A stretch of 64,000 nt of DNA, from contig NZ_CP043627.1 in assembly GCF_016804325.1 (NCBI RefSeq), forward strand, positions 124,001 to 188,000, in the 5' to 3' direction. Source of the DNA: Methylobacterium aquaticum (GTDB lineage: Bacteria > Pseudomonadota > Alphaproteobacteria > Rhizobiales > Beijerinckiaceae). Position 1 is the stretch's first letter, and each line of letters starts with the position of its first letter. Below are positions 27,066 through 36,387 of the stretch, piece after piece. A program made the position numbers and the translations under genes. A model generated the notes under the pieces. That model was not told the origin of the DNA and did no database searches. It saw only the letters and a list, made by a program, of their open reading frames with translations.

Positions 27066-28132
27066 TCTCGCTGTTTCGTCACGCTCCCGCGGCCCCGGCG
27101 GGCCTCACCGCGGCCGCCCTGCTCGGCGCCTTCGAGAGCCTCGGCGACAATTGCGAGTTCGGGATCGCCCAGCGCTATGCCGGCACCGATCCGCTCGGGT
27201 TGTTCCGCCTCTCCTCGGCGCCGATCGCCGACCTGACCCACGCGGTCGAGACGCGGTTTTCCCAGTATGGCGGGCCGGACGACATCGAGGTCCGGGTCGG
27301 TGCCGGCGGCTACCTGTTCTGCCACAGCCGGGCTTACGGCTTCGCCTACCATACCGGCGACACGGCGCCCCGCGTGATGCCCGCCGACATCCTCGACCGG
27401 GAGATCCGCCGGGTCGACTACCTCAAGGACCGGCTCCTCGCCGACATCGCGGCGGGCGAGAAGATCCTCGTCCGCAAGGGACCGCCCGGCGAGACGGACG
27501 GCGCGGTGCGCCGCCTCCTCGCGGGCTTGAGGGCGATCGGCCCGGTGACGCTGCTGCGGGTCTGCGAGGCCGGCGCGCTTCCGCCCGGCCGGGTCGTCTG
27601 GCGCGGCGAGGGCCTGATGGAGGGCACGCTGCCGCATTTCGCCCCCTATGCCGCGGCGACCGATGCCGACCTCGCCGGCTGGCTCGCGGTCTGCGGCCGG
27701 GCCTACGCGCTCCGCCACAGCCTGGTCGAGCCCCCGTCCCTGGCGCCGGACGGCCCGCCCCTCTTCACGGCGCCCGGGACCGCCCGCCACGCCCTCGACG
27801 CCGCCGCGCCCGAACCCGGAGCGCTCCTCGCCTCCCGCCCGGTCTCCGGCTTGCGGGGCAACCGCCTCCACGTCGTCGCGGCGGAGATCCGCCTGGCCCC
27901 GGATTTCTCCGGCACCCGGGCCGCCCTCACCTTCGTCGACGCCGCGCCGCATGCCCGCCGCGAGGCCGACCCTGCCTGCCGCGACACCTGGCAGACGATC
28001 TACACCGCGACGAAGACCCGCAAGCGCCAGACCGAGGCGGCGATCGGCCTGACCCTCGCGGGCCCCGCCGGCACCGCGGTCGAGACCCGGAACTGGCGCG
28101 TGACGGAGGGGTGCCTGCCGGGGGTGGGGTGA
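27062..28132 (+). CDS. Hypothetical protein with SLGDNCEFG motif
   Basis: 356 residues, no signal peptide. Near residue 24 it has SLGDNCEFGIAQRYAG followed by DPLGLFRLSSAP. This resembles the start of the DUF1796 putative cysteine-peptidase family, in which an S-L-G-x-N-C-E segment is common and genes often neighbour glycosyltransferases. The resemblance is limited, so the function is open. It overlaps the preceding oxidase by 4 bp and is convergent with the FkbH-like gene. Confidence 0.55.
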   Translation: MISLFRHAPAAPAGLTAAALLGAFESLGDNCEFGIAQRYAGTDPLGLFRLSSAPIADLTHAVETRFSQYGGPDDIEVRVGAGGYLFCHSRAYGFAYHTGDTAPRVMPADILDREIRRVDYLKDRLLADIAAGEKILVRKGPPGETDGAVRRLLAGLRAIGPVTLLRVCEAGALPPGRVVWRGEGLMEGTLPHFAPYAAATDADLAGWLAVCGRAYALRHSLVEPPSLAPDGPPLFTAPGTARHALDAAAPEPGALLASRPVSGLRGNRLHVVAAEIRLAPDFSGTRAALTFVDAAPHARREADPACRDTWQTIYTATKTRKRQTEAAIGLTLAGPAGTAVETRNWRVTEGCLPGVG

Positions 28133-28138
28133 CGGGCC

Positions 28139-30003
28139 TCACCCCGCCTCCACCGCCATCGGCAGATCCGCGGGCGGCGCGTAGCCGGCGAGATCGAGCA
28201 CCCAGCGTCCCTCCCCCTCGGCGGCAAAGCCGAGGCGCGGATAGAGATCCGCCACCATCCCGTTGCGCCCGCTCGCCCGGTAGAGCCCGACGAGCCGCCG
28301 GGCGCCCCGGCGCGCGGCCTCGGCCGCCAGCACCGCCAGGGTGCCTTCCTCGACCCGCCGCCCGAGCACCCGGCAGCTCATCAGCCAGGTCTCCACGACG
28401 AGGTCGGTTCCACTGAACCGGCCGATGACGACCGCGATCACGCCGTTGTCGCCAAGGCGGTCGACGAGGCGCATTTGGAGCGTCACGGCGCCGGGATCGT
28501 CGATCAGCGCCGCGGCCTCGGCCTCGCGCAGGCGCCGGGTGGTGAGGTTGAACTGGTTGGTCTTGTTGACGAGCTGGACGATGCGCGGGAGCCCGAGCGC
28601 GTCGAACCGGCGCCAGACGAGCCGCATGCCGAGCCCCGCGAGAGTGCCGGCAAGGTCGGTCTGGCCGAAATCCGGTGTGCCGGGGGCCCGGCGCTCGCCG
28701 TCCCGCGCATAGGCCCCGGCCCGCCCGCGATCCTCCTCCGTCAGGGTCACGGCCTCAAAGTAGCCGGCATCGGCGAGGCAGCGGGCGACGAGGGCCGGCT
28801 CGTCGGGCACCTCCGGCACCGCCACCATCGGCAGGTGCTCGCGCACGAGCGCGCGCTCGAACGGGTTGTCGTCGACGAAGACCAGCGCGTCGAGGCCGAG
28901 CCGGAGGTCCTGCGCGATGCGCCGGAGGTTCGTCGCCTTGTCGTCCCAGTTCGCCACGAAGGCGGCGAAGTCGGGCAGGCGCAGCAGCATGTCGGGATGC
29001 TCGGCGAAGGGGAGCCGGGCCGTCTCGGGATCGTTCTTCGAGCACACCGCGAGCACGATGCCGCGGCGCGCGAGGTCGCGGGCGTAAGCCTGGAGCGCGA
29101 GGAAGGATTCCCCGAGCGCGCTGCCCTGCCCGACGACGATTCCCGCCGGACCGTCCTCGCCGACCGTCCCGCCCCACAGCGTGTCGTCGAGGTCGAGCAC
29201 GAGGGCCTTGGCCGAGCGGCCGAGCCGCGCGCCGACGAGCCGTGCGACGAGGTCGCCGTAAAGGGGCCGGCCGCCGGCGTCACCGCCTGGCGGGCCCGCA
29301 GCCACAGGGCCGGATCGTGCCAGGCGTCGAGACCGTGGCGCATCGCCGCCTCGTCGAGGGCGAGGAGGTCGACGCCCTCCCCGGCCGCGGCCTCCCGCAG
29401 GGCGGCGTTGAGGCGCAAGGTGCGCGCGGCGAGCGAGCCCGGCATCCGGTGCTCGTTGCCGCCCATCAGCGGGAGGGCCACCGGCAGCAGCGTCTGCTGG
29501 ACGAGGGCGCAGCCATGCGCCGCCCGGGCCCGGGCCCAGAGGGATTTCAGCCGGTCGATCGCCCCGGTCAGGCCCGCCTCCCCGGTATCGGGATCGTTCG
29601 GTCCGAGGAGGTCGGCGGCGTCGAGAGCGAGCAGCACGACATCGGGCCGGACGGCGCGCAGGGCCTCGCCGTCGATCTCCCGATGGTACTGGCCATAGGC
29701 CCCCTCGTGGACCGAGAGATGAAGGTCGCGGCGCAGGGCCCCGACCCGGATCCCGGCGGCGAGATGGGCGAGCGTCGAGGAGCCGAGGAGCGCGAGGCGC
29801 CAGGTCGAGCCGGCCGGGGAGCCGGACGGGAAACGCCGCTGCAGAGCCCGGTCGAGCCGACCGGTCTGGGCCGGATCGAGGCGGGTGCGGGCGAGCGCCG
29901 CCAGGGCGTCCCAGGCCGCCGCGTCGGGCAGGGCCTCGGCCTCGCCGATCCGGGCGGCGAAGTCCGGCGGCGGCGGCGGCAGCCAGGAAAGGTCGGCGCT
30001 CAA
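28139..30003 (-). pseudogene. FkbH-like protein (SGNH - HAD - GNAT), frameshifted
   Basis: Full-length FkbH-like proteins have an SGNH-like N-terminal domain, a HAD phosphatase core and a GNAT-like C-terminus. All three are present here in two frames. The N-terminal part (LLGSSTLAHLAAGIRVG to WHDPALWLRARQAVTPAAG) runs from about 30003. The HAD/GNAT part (RSAKALVLDLDDTLWGG with DLDDT nucleophile region, VFVDDNPFERALV, NKTNQFNLTTRR, GDNGVIAVVIGRF) ends at 28139. The break lies at a run of four C (complement of 29263-29266), and one added base would restore a continuous protein. FkbH proteins make glyceryl-ACP from 1,3-bisphosphoglycerate. The likely TTG start overlaps the ACP stop. Confidence 0.85.
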
Positions 30004-30242
30004 AGCGGCGCCTTGCGGGCGATCACCGCCGCGAGGTCGCCGACGCTGTGGAGGCCATCGACCTCCCGGGTGGTGAGCTTGATGCCGAAGCGCGCCTCGA
30101 CCGCCACGATGAGCTCGATCATCCGGGTCGAGTCCCAGCCCTCGACATCCTCGGCGGTGAGGTCGGGGGTGAGCGGGACCGGCTCGCCGAACACCTCCTC
30201 GAAGAGCGGGGCGAGCGCCGCGAGGGCGGATTCTTCGGTCAT
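30000..30242 (-). CDS. Acyl carrier protein (partner of FkbH-like)
   Basis: 80 residues. The modified Ser lies in VEGWDSTRMIELIVAVEARF near residue 38. Helix IV region: VGDLAAVIARKA. It is immediately upstream of, and overlaps, the FkbH-like gene (TTGA junction), so it is the expected carrier of a glyceryl or similar unit. The start at 30242 gives a normal ACP length. Confidence 0.9.
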   Translation of the reverse strand: MTEESALAALAPLFEEVFGEPVPLTPDLTAEDVEGWDSTRMIELIVAVEARFGIKLTTREVDGLHSVGDLAAVIARKAPL

Positions 30243-30388
30243 GATCTCGGCCCTCGATCGTCCAACCCGAAATCCATGCGACCACGCGAGCCGTGCCCTG
30301 CGCGCCGGGGTGGGCTGCCTGCCCGCGTCTTGCATGCCCGGCCCGAGTTGATAGCTCAAGCCGACAAGAATCCCGGAGAATCCCCGGC

Positions 30389-32746
30389 ATGAACGCCCGT
30401 CCCGACGCCCGCGACTTCGCCACCCCGCAGAAATTCGGCATCGGCCAGCCGGTGCCGCGGGCCGAGGACCCCGTGCTGGTGCGCGGCGAGGGCCGCTATA
30501 CCGACGATCTCGCCCTCGACGGCCAGGCCTACGGCGTGTTCGTGCGCAGCCCGGTCGCCCACGGGTCCTTGCGCGGCATCGATCCGCAGGCGGCTTTGGC
30601 CATGCCGGGCGTGCTCACGGTCATCACCGCCGCCGACCTCGACGGCTACGGGACGATCGCCAACGGCCTGCCGTTCAAGAACCAGGACGGTACGCCGATG
30701 CGCAAGCCGGACCATCCCTCGCTGAGCATCGACAAGGTGCGCTATGTCGGCGAGCCGGTCGCCCTGGTGGTGGCCGAGACCCTGGCCGAGGCCCGCGACG
30801 CGGCAGAAGCCGTGGTGCTCGACATCGAGGATCTGGGCGTCGTGACCACGCCTGACGAGGCCGCCGCCGAGGGCGCCCCCCTCCTCCACGACGACGCCTC
30901 CGGCAACCTGGCGCTGGATTTCCGCACCGGCGACCAGGCGGCGACCGAGGCCGCCTTCGCGCGTGCGGCCCACGTCGCCTCCCTCGATCTCCTCAACAAC
31001 CGCCTCGTCATCAACCCGATGGAGCCGCGCTCGGCCATCGGCGTCCACGATCAGGCAGAGGGCCGCTTCACCCTGCATGTCGGCTCGCAGGGCGTGTTCG
31101 GCCTGCGCAACTCCCTCGCCGAGGGCGTCTTGAGGCTGCCCCGCGACAAGGTGCGGGTGCTCACCGGCAATGTCGGCGGCTCGTTCGGCATGAAGGCCCC
31201 GGTCTATCCCGAGTACTTGCCGCTCTTGGAAGCTGCCAAGCGCCTCGGCCGGCCGGTGAAGTGGACCGACCTGCGCTCCGAGAGCTTCCTGTCCGACCAT
31301 CACGGCCGCGACGTCGCGGTGACGGCGGATCTGGCGCTGGACGCGCAAGGCAACTTCCTCGCCTTCCGGGTCAAGGGCCGCGCCAACATGGGCGCCTATC
31401 TCAACCCGCTCTCGCCGCTGTTCCAGACCGTCAACATCGCCCGCAACATGGTCGGCGTGTACCGCACCCCCGTCTACGACGTGGCGGTGGAGTGCCTGTT
31501 CACCAACACCACCCCGATCGGTGCCTACCGGGGCGCCGGCCGGCCCGAGGGCAACTACTTCATCGAGCGGCTGATCGACACCGCCGCCGCCGAGATGAAC
31601 CTCGATCGGGTGGAGTTGCGCCGCCGCAACCACATCCGCCCGGCCGACATGCCCTACAAGGCGCCGTCGGGCCTCACCTACGACAGCGGCGACTTCCCGG
31701 CCGTGCTCGACAAGGCGCTGACGGCCGCCGACTGGGACGGGTTTGAAGCCCGTCGCGCCGAGAGCGAGGCCAGGGGCCGCTTGCGCGGCATCGGCATCGG
31801 CGACTACCTCGAGATCACCGCGCCGCCGACCAACGAGATGGGCGGCATCCGCTTCGAGACCGACGGCACGGTGACGATCGTCACCGGCACCCTCGATTAC
31901 GGCCAGGGCCACCTGACGCCCTTCGCCCAGGTGCTGCACGACCGCCTCGGCATCCCGGTCGACCGCGTCCGCCTGCTCCAGGGCGACAGCGACCAGCTCA
32001 TCGCCGGCGGCGGCACCGGCGGCTCGAAATCGCTGATGGCGAGCGGCACGGCTTTGGTCGAGGCCGGCGACCTCGTCATCGCCAAGGGCCGCGAGGCCGC
32101 CGCTTCGGTGCTGGAGGCCGGCCCCGCCGACATCGAGTTCCGCGACGGCCGCTTCACCATCGCGGGCACCGACCGGGGCATCGCCCTCCTGGACCTCGCC
32201 GCCAGGGTGCGGGCCGGCCTGCCCGACCCGGCCGCCCCCAGAAGCCTCGACGTGGCGCATACCCACAAGGAATCGCCCTCGGCCTTCCCGAACGGCTGCC
32301 ACGTCGCCGAGGTCGAGGTCGATCCCGAGACCGGCGTGGCCGCGGTGGTGCGCTACACCACGGTCAACGATTTCGGTACGCTGGTGAACCCGATGCTGGT
32401 CGAGGGCCAGCTCCATGGCGGCGTGGTCCAGGGCATCGGCCAGGCGCTCATGGAGCGCACGGCCTATGACGAGCAGGGCCAGCTCGTGACCGGCTCGTTC
32501 ATGGATTACTGCCTGCCGCGGGCCTCCGACGCGCCGGTGATGAGCTTCGAGAGCCACGCGGTGCCCGCCACCACCAATCCGCTCGGGGTGAAGGGCTGCG
32601 GCGAGGCGGGCTGCGCCGGCTCGCTGCCCTCGGTGATGAACGCCCTCGTCGATGCCCTGCGTCCCCGCGGCATCCACCACATCAACATGCCGGCGACGCC
32701 GCAGGTGATCTGGTCGGCGCTCCAGAACGCGGGGAAGGCCGCATGA
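30389..32746 (+). CDS. Molybdopterin-binding subunit of a xanthine dehydrogenase / aldehyde oxidase-type hydroxylase
   Basis: 785 residues. Signatures of the large molybdenum subunit are present: GGSFGMKAPVYPE, IGAYRGAGRPEGNYFIERL, YGQGHLTPFAQVLH and the catalytic-Glu region GVKGCGEAGCAGSLP near 738. It oxidises an aldehyde or heterocycle at a Mo-cytosine dinucleotide centre. The aerobic CO dehydrogenase loop with its active-site Cys is absent, so CO is not the substrate. The FAD and 2Fe-2S subunits normally encoded alongside are not in this window, which is unusual. CGGAGAA precedes the ATG. Confidence 0.92.
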   Translation: MNARPDARDFATPQKFGIGQPVPRAEDPVLVRGEGRYTDDLALDGQAYGVFVRSPVAHGSLRGIDPQAALAMPGVLTVITAADLDGYGTIANGLPFKNQDGTPMRKPDHPSLSIDKVRYVGEPVALVVAETLAEARDAAEAVVLDIEDLGVVTTPDEAAAEGAPLLHDDASGNLALDFRTGDQAATEAAFARAAHVASLDLLNNRLVINPMEPRSAIGVHDQAEGRFTLHVGSQGVFGLRNSLAEGVLRLPRDKVRVLTGNVGGSFGMKAPVYPEYLPLLEAAKRLGRPVKWTDLRSESFLSDHHGRDVAVTADLALDAQGNFLAFRVKGRANMGAYLNPLSPLFQTVNIARNMVGVYRTPVYDVAVECLFTNTTPIGAYRGAGRPEGNYFIERLIDTAAAEMNLDRVELRRRNHIRPADMPYKAPSGLTYDSGDFPAVLDKALTAADWDGFEARRAESEARGRLRGIGIGDYLEITAPPTNEMGGIRFETDGTVTIVTGTLDYGQGHLTPFAQVLHDRLGIPVDRVRLLQGDSDQLIAGGGTGGSKSLMASGTALVEAGDLVIAKGREAAASVLEAGPADIEFRDGRFTIAGTDRGIALLDLAARVRAGLPDPAAPRSLDVAHTHKESPSAFPNGCHVAEVEVDPETGVAAVVRYTTVNDFGTLVNPMLVEGQLHGGVVQGIGQALMERTAYDEQGQLVTGSFMDYCLPRASDAPVMSFESHAVPATTNPLGVKGCGEAGCAGSLPSVMNALVDALRPRGIHHINMPATPQVIWSALQNAGKAA

Positions 32747-33054
32747 GCGATCCCGTCACCCTGGCGGCCCAGGCCCGCGTCGAGACGGAGAACGGCAGCC
32801 GCTATCTCACCCAGCTGTGCAAGCACTGGAGCCACAAGTTCCCCGAGACGACCTTCACACCGGAGCGCGGCGTGGTGCCGTTCGGGGAGGGGCGCCGCTT
32901 CACGGCCGAGGCCGACCCGGAGGGCCTGACCCTGCGGGTCGAGGCGCCGGACCTGGAGGCGCTGACCCGGATGCAGGGCGTGGTGGCCGAGCACCTCGCC
33001 CGCTTCGCCTTCCGGGAGGATCTCGGCGGCATCGCCTGGACGCGGGTGGGGTGA
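32743..33054 (+). CDS. DUF2218 family protein
   Basis: 103 residues. The family pattern YLTQLCKHWSHKFPETTF, GRRFTAEAD and MQGVVAEHLARFAFRE is plain. The function is unknown; in other genomes DUF2218 genes often sit with iron-related or redox genes. Its start overlaps the molybdenum subunit stop (ATGA), so the two are translated together. Confidence 0.88.
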   Translation: MSDPVTLAAQARVETENGSRYLTQLCKHWSHKFPETTFTPERGVVPFGEGRRFTAEADPEGLTLRVEAPDLEALTRMQGVVAEHLARFAFREDLGGIAWTRVG

Positions 33055-33098
33055 CGCCCCACTATCTGACCCGATGACCGGATGCGCCCCACCCACGA

Positions 33099-33168
33099 CC
33101 TCATCCTGAGGTGCCGCGTCGCGGCCTCGAAGGAGGGATCCGCTTCGCTCCGGCACCTCAGGATGAGG
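33099..33168. repeat. Palindromic repeat (CCTCATCCTGAGG type), copy 1
   Basis: A 70-bp inverted repeat with arms CCTCATCCTGAGGTGCC and GGCACCTCAGGATGAGG. A longer relative lies at 44953-45071. Confidence 0.85.
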
Positions 33169-33227
33169 CCGTGGTTGGGATTGTGGCGCGACAGATCGCG
33201 CTCGCTTTAACCGAAGGTACTCCCACC

Positions 33228-34472
33228 ATGACGAACGCCCCCGACTTCGACGCTCGCCTCGACCGGCTCGCCGAGGTCGCCGTGAGGGTCGGGCTCGGGC
33301 TCCGGCCCGGGCAGGAACTGGTGATGACGGCGCCCCTCGAGGCGCTGCCGCTGGCCCGGCGCATCACCGTCCAGGCCTACAAGGCCGGCGCCTCGGTGGT
33401 GACGACGCTGCTCGCCGACGACCAGGCGACACTGGCGCGCTTCGAGAACGGCCACGACGACGCCTTCGACAAGGCGGCCGGCTGGCTCTACGAGGGCATG
33501 GCGCAGGCCTATCGCAGCGGTGCGGCACGGCTCGCCATCTCGGGCGACGACCCGTCGCTCCTCGCCGGCCAGGACCCGGACAAGGTCGCGCGGGCCAACC
33601 GTGCCCGGTCGAAGGCCTACATGCCGGCGCTCGAGCAGATCGCCAACTTCGCCACCAACTGGACCATCGTCTCGGCGGCGACGCCGGCCTGGGCCCGCAC
33701 GGTGTTCCCGGACCTCCCCGAGGACCAGGCCGTCGCCCGGCTGTGGGACGCGATCTTTGCCGCCTCGCGGGTCGACGGGCCCGATCCGGTCGGCGCCTGG
33801 GAGGCGCATAACCGACGCTTGAGCGACCGCACGGCCATGCTCAACGCCCGCCGCTACGCCGCCCTGCATTTCCGCGGGCCCGGCACCGACCTGACCGTCG
33901 GCCTTGCCGACGACCACGAATGGTGCGGCGGCGCCACCACGGCGAAGAACGGCATCGTCTGCAACGCCAACATCCCGACCGAGGAGGTCTTCACCACCCC
34001 GCACAAGATGCGGGTGCAGGGCCATGTCAGCGCGACGAAGCCCCTGTCCTACCAGGGCACTCTGATCGACGGGATCGCGGTGCGGTTCCAGGAGGGCCGC
34101 ATCGTCGAGTCGCGGGCCCGCACCGGGGCCGACGTGCTGGCCAAGGTGATCGACACCGACGAGGGCGCGCGCCGCCTCGGCGAGGTCGCGCTGGTGCCGG
34201 CCTCCTCGCCGATCTCGGCCTCGGGGCTCCTGTTCTACAACACCCTCTACGACGAGAACGCCGCGAGCCACATCGCCTTGGGCCAGGCCTACAGCAAGTG
34301 CTTCGTGAACGGCGGCGCGGCTTTCAGCGAGCAGGAGCTGGCCGAACGCGGCGCCAACCGCAGCCTGATCCACATCGACTGGATGATCGGCTCGGCCGAG
34401 GTCGACGTCGACGGGGTGACGCCGGACGGCCGGTCCGAGCCGCTGATGCGCCGGGGCGAGTGGGTCGACTGA
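33228..34472 (+). CDS. M29-family aminopeptidase
   Basis: 414 residues. M29 (aminopeptidase T/S, thermophilic type) motifs are present: NIPTEEVFTTPH with a metal-ligand Glu, LFYNTLYDENAASHIALGQAY with Glu and His ligands, and SLIHIDWMIGS with His and Asp ligands. These bind the two-metal centre. The enzyme removes N-terminal residues from peptides in the cytoplasm. The frame is open 117 bases further upstream, but that stretch is the palindromic repeat, so I chose the ATG at 33228. Confidence 0.92.
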   Translation: MTNAPDFDARLDRLAEVAVRVGLGLRPGQELVMTAPLEALPLARRITVQAYKAGASVVTTLLADDQATLARFENGHDDAFDKAAGWLYEGMAQAYRSGAARLAISGDDPSLLAGQDPDKVARANRARSKAYMPALEQIANFATNWTIVSAATPAWARTVFPDLPEDQAVARLWDAIFAASRVDGPDPVGAWEAHNRRLSDRTAMLNARRYAALHFRGPGTDLTVGLADDHEWCGGATTAKNGIVCNANIPTEEVFTTPHKMRVQGHVSATKPLSYQGTLIDGIAVRFQEGRIVESRARTGADVLAKVIDTDEGARRLGEVALVPASSPISASGLLFYNTLYDENAASHIALGQAYSKCFVNGGAAFSEQELAERGANRSLIHIDWMIGSAEVDVDGVTPDGRSEPLMRRGEWVD

Positions 34473-34476
34473 CCCG

Positions 34477-35514
34477 TCACCCGACGTAGATGAGCCGCTT
34501 GCCGCGGTTCTCGCCGCGGTAGAGCGAGGCGATCGCGCCGGGGGCGGCCTCGATGCCCTCGGAGATATCCTCGTCGAGGGCGATGCGGCCCTCATGATAC
34601 CAGCCGGCGAGGTCGGCGATGGCCGCCTCGAACCGCGCCGCGTGGTCGAGCACCACGAAGCCGCTCCAGACGAGGCGCCGGGTCAGGATCTCGCGCTCGA
34701 CGCGGGGGCCGGTCGGCGTCTCGGTCCAGCTCGCCACCGAGGCGGTGCCGCACTGGACGATCCGGCCACCGACGGCCATCCGCCGCAACGCCGTATCGAG
34801 AATCGGCCCGCCGACATTGTCGAAATAGACGTTCACCCCCTCCGGCGCCTCCTCGCGCAGGGCGGCGGCCCAGTCGTCGGTGCGGTAGTTCCAGGCGGCG
34901 TCATAGCCGTAGGCGTCGCGACAGCGGGCGACCTTGGCGTCGTCGCCGGTAAGGCCGAGCGGACGGCAGCCGAGGTTGCGGGCGATCTGGCCGACGAGGC
35001 TGCCGACGGCGCCCGCGGCGGTCGAGACCAGCACCGTCTCCCCCGGTCGCGGCCGGCCGAGCTCGGTCAGCCCGAGATGGGCGGTGAGCCCGTTGAGGCC
35101 CAGCAGCCCGGCATGGGCCGAGAGCGGCACCGCTTCGCGGCAGCGCCGGAAGATCGCCGAGACCGGGACAGCGGCGTAGTCCTGCCAGCCGAACCAGCCG
35201 TACAGGAACTCACCCTCGGTGACGTCGGGTGCGTTCGAGCGGACCACGACGCCCACCGCCAGCGCCCGCATCGGTCCGCCGAGGGGCACGGGCTGGGAAT
35301 AGTTGGCCTCGGCGCTGGCCCAGCCGCGCTGGGCCGGATCGACCGAGAGATAGAGGTTGCGCACCAGGATCTCGCCCGGGCCCGGCTCCGGCACCGGGAC
35401 GGCGTCGAGGCTGAAATCGTCCGCTTGCGGAATGCCGGCGGGCCGACGGGCGAGCAGTACCCGGTGGTTGCGGTCGGGCAGGGTGTAGGCGGGACTATCG
35501 GTCGGGCCGGTCAC
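34477..35514 (-). CDS. NADP-dependent medium-chain reductase (CurA/PTGR-like)
   Basis: 345 residues of the zinc-independent MDR superfamily. It has LYLSVDPAQRGW near 53 and GLNGLTAHLGL. The Rossmann motif TAAGAVGSLVGQIARNLGC lies near 165, and VYFDNVGGPILDTAL near 225. This subgroup reduces the C=C bond of alpha,beta-unsaturated ketones or aldehydes with NADPH. Convergent with the aminopeptidase. Confidence 0.88.
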   Translation of the reverse strand: MTGPTDSPAYTLPDRNHRVLLARRPAGIPQADDFSLDAVPVPEPGPGEILVRNLYLSVDPAQRGWASAEANYSQPVPLGGPMRALAVGVVVRSNAPDVTEGEFLYGWFGWQDYAAVPVSAIFRRCREAVPLSAHAGLLGLNGLTAHLGLTELGRPRPGETVLVSTAAGAVGSLVGQIARNLGCRPLGLTGDDAKVARCRDAYGYDAAWNYRTDDWAAALREEAPEGVNVYFDNVGGPILDTALRRMAVGGRIVQCGTASVASWTETPTGPRVEREILTRRLVWSGFVVLDHAARFEAAIADLAGWYHEGRIALDEDISEGIEAAPGAIASLYRGENRGKRLIYVG

Positions 35515-35600
35515 AGCGCGTCTCCTTCTGGCGGCGCATTCGTCCGGTGCCGCTCATCCCGCTCACAACGCCATCCCTCGCGCCGACGTCAACCAAGCTC

Positions 35601-36347
35601 TTACAATCCCGGCCCCCTGGCGGCCCCGAGGATGCGTCCCGGCCCGTTATGCTCGGCCTGGAGCACGACGACGTAGGAATCGGCGTCGGCCTGGTTGAGC
35701 GCCGTGCGGGGCACCTCGTAATGGGCCGGCGCGCCGCGCCAGGACCCGACATGGTGCATGCCCCGCACCACGTTGCGGTAGGTGACGGTACGGCCGCGAT
35801 TCTCCCCCCGCCCGATCGCGACGTCGCGGGAGCGGGCGATGGGCAGCAGCCAGACTTCGGCGGTGCGGCCGGCCTCGGGTGCCGGCCCGACATCGATCAC
35901 GATGCGGTCCGGGTCGATCTCGCTGTGGATCGCCACCGGCAGGCTCGCGGCGGTGCCGGGATCGCGGATGCTGCGCTCGAGCGCCGCCCGGTCGGAGCCG
36001 ACCACCGTCGCGGCGCCGTTCACCACCACCTGGGGCGTGAAGACCTGCCGGTCGCCGCGCATGCTCGCATAGGCCCGCTGGCGCGCGGTGAACGAGGTGC
36101 TGGCCAGCGTGTCCTTCCAGCCGAGATAGTCCCAGTAGGTCACCGGCAGGGTCAGCGCGATCACGCCCGGATCGCGCGACAGATCGTTGACCAGCCGGTC
36201 GGCCGGCGGGCAGGCCGAGCAGCCCTGGCTGGTGAAAAGCTCGACCACCGCCCGGGGCGGCACCTCCCCGGCATGCGCCGGCCCCGAGAGGCCGAGCCAG
36301 GCCGGACCCAAGCCGGCGAGCAGGCGGAGGAGGGCTACGCGCGTCAT
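35601..36347 (-). CDS. DUF1223 thioredoxin-like secreted protein
   Basis: 248 residues with a signal peptide ending near residue 26 (GPAHAG). FTSQGCSACPPADRL carries a CxxC pair near 43-46. VTYWDYLGWKDTLAS and TPQVVVNGAATVVGS follow, all characteristic of DUF1223. It is probably periplasmic and redox-active; the partner is unknown. Confidence 0.88.
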   Translation of the reverse strand: MTRVALLRLLAGLGPAWLGLSGPAHAGEVPPRAVVELFTSQGCSACPPADRLVNDLSRDPGVIALTLPVTYWDYLGWKDTLASTSFTARQRAYASMRGDRQVFTPQVVVNGAATVVGSDRAALERSIRDPGTAASLPVAIHSEIDPDRIVIDVGPAPEAGRTAEVWLLPIARSRDVAIGRGENRGRTVTYRNVVRGMHHVGSWRGAPAHYEVPRTALNQADADSYVVVLQAEHNGPGRILGAARGPGL

Positions 36348-36387
36348 GCGTCATCAACACCCGGCCGGCCGGCGGAGAGAAGTCACG

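Noticed and set aside
29255..29275. Programmed ribosomal frameshift in the FkbH-like gene
   Set aside because: The sequence C CCC TTT does not fit the X XXY YYZ slippery pattern, and no family precedent is known to me.
30356..32680. 774-residue minus-strand open frame opposite the molybdenum subunit
   Set aside because: Composition is that of a codon-bias shadow, and the plus strand has a complete family match.
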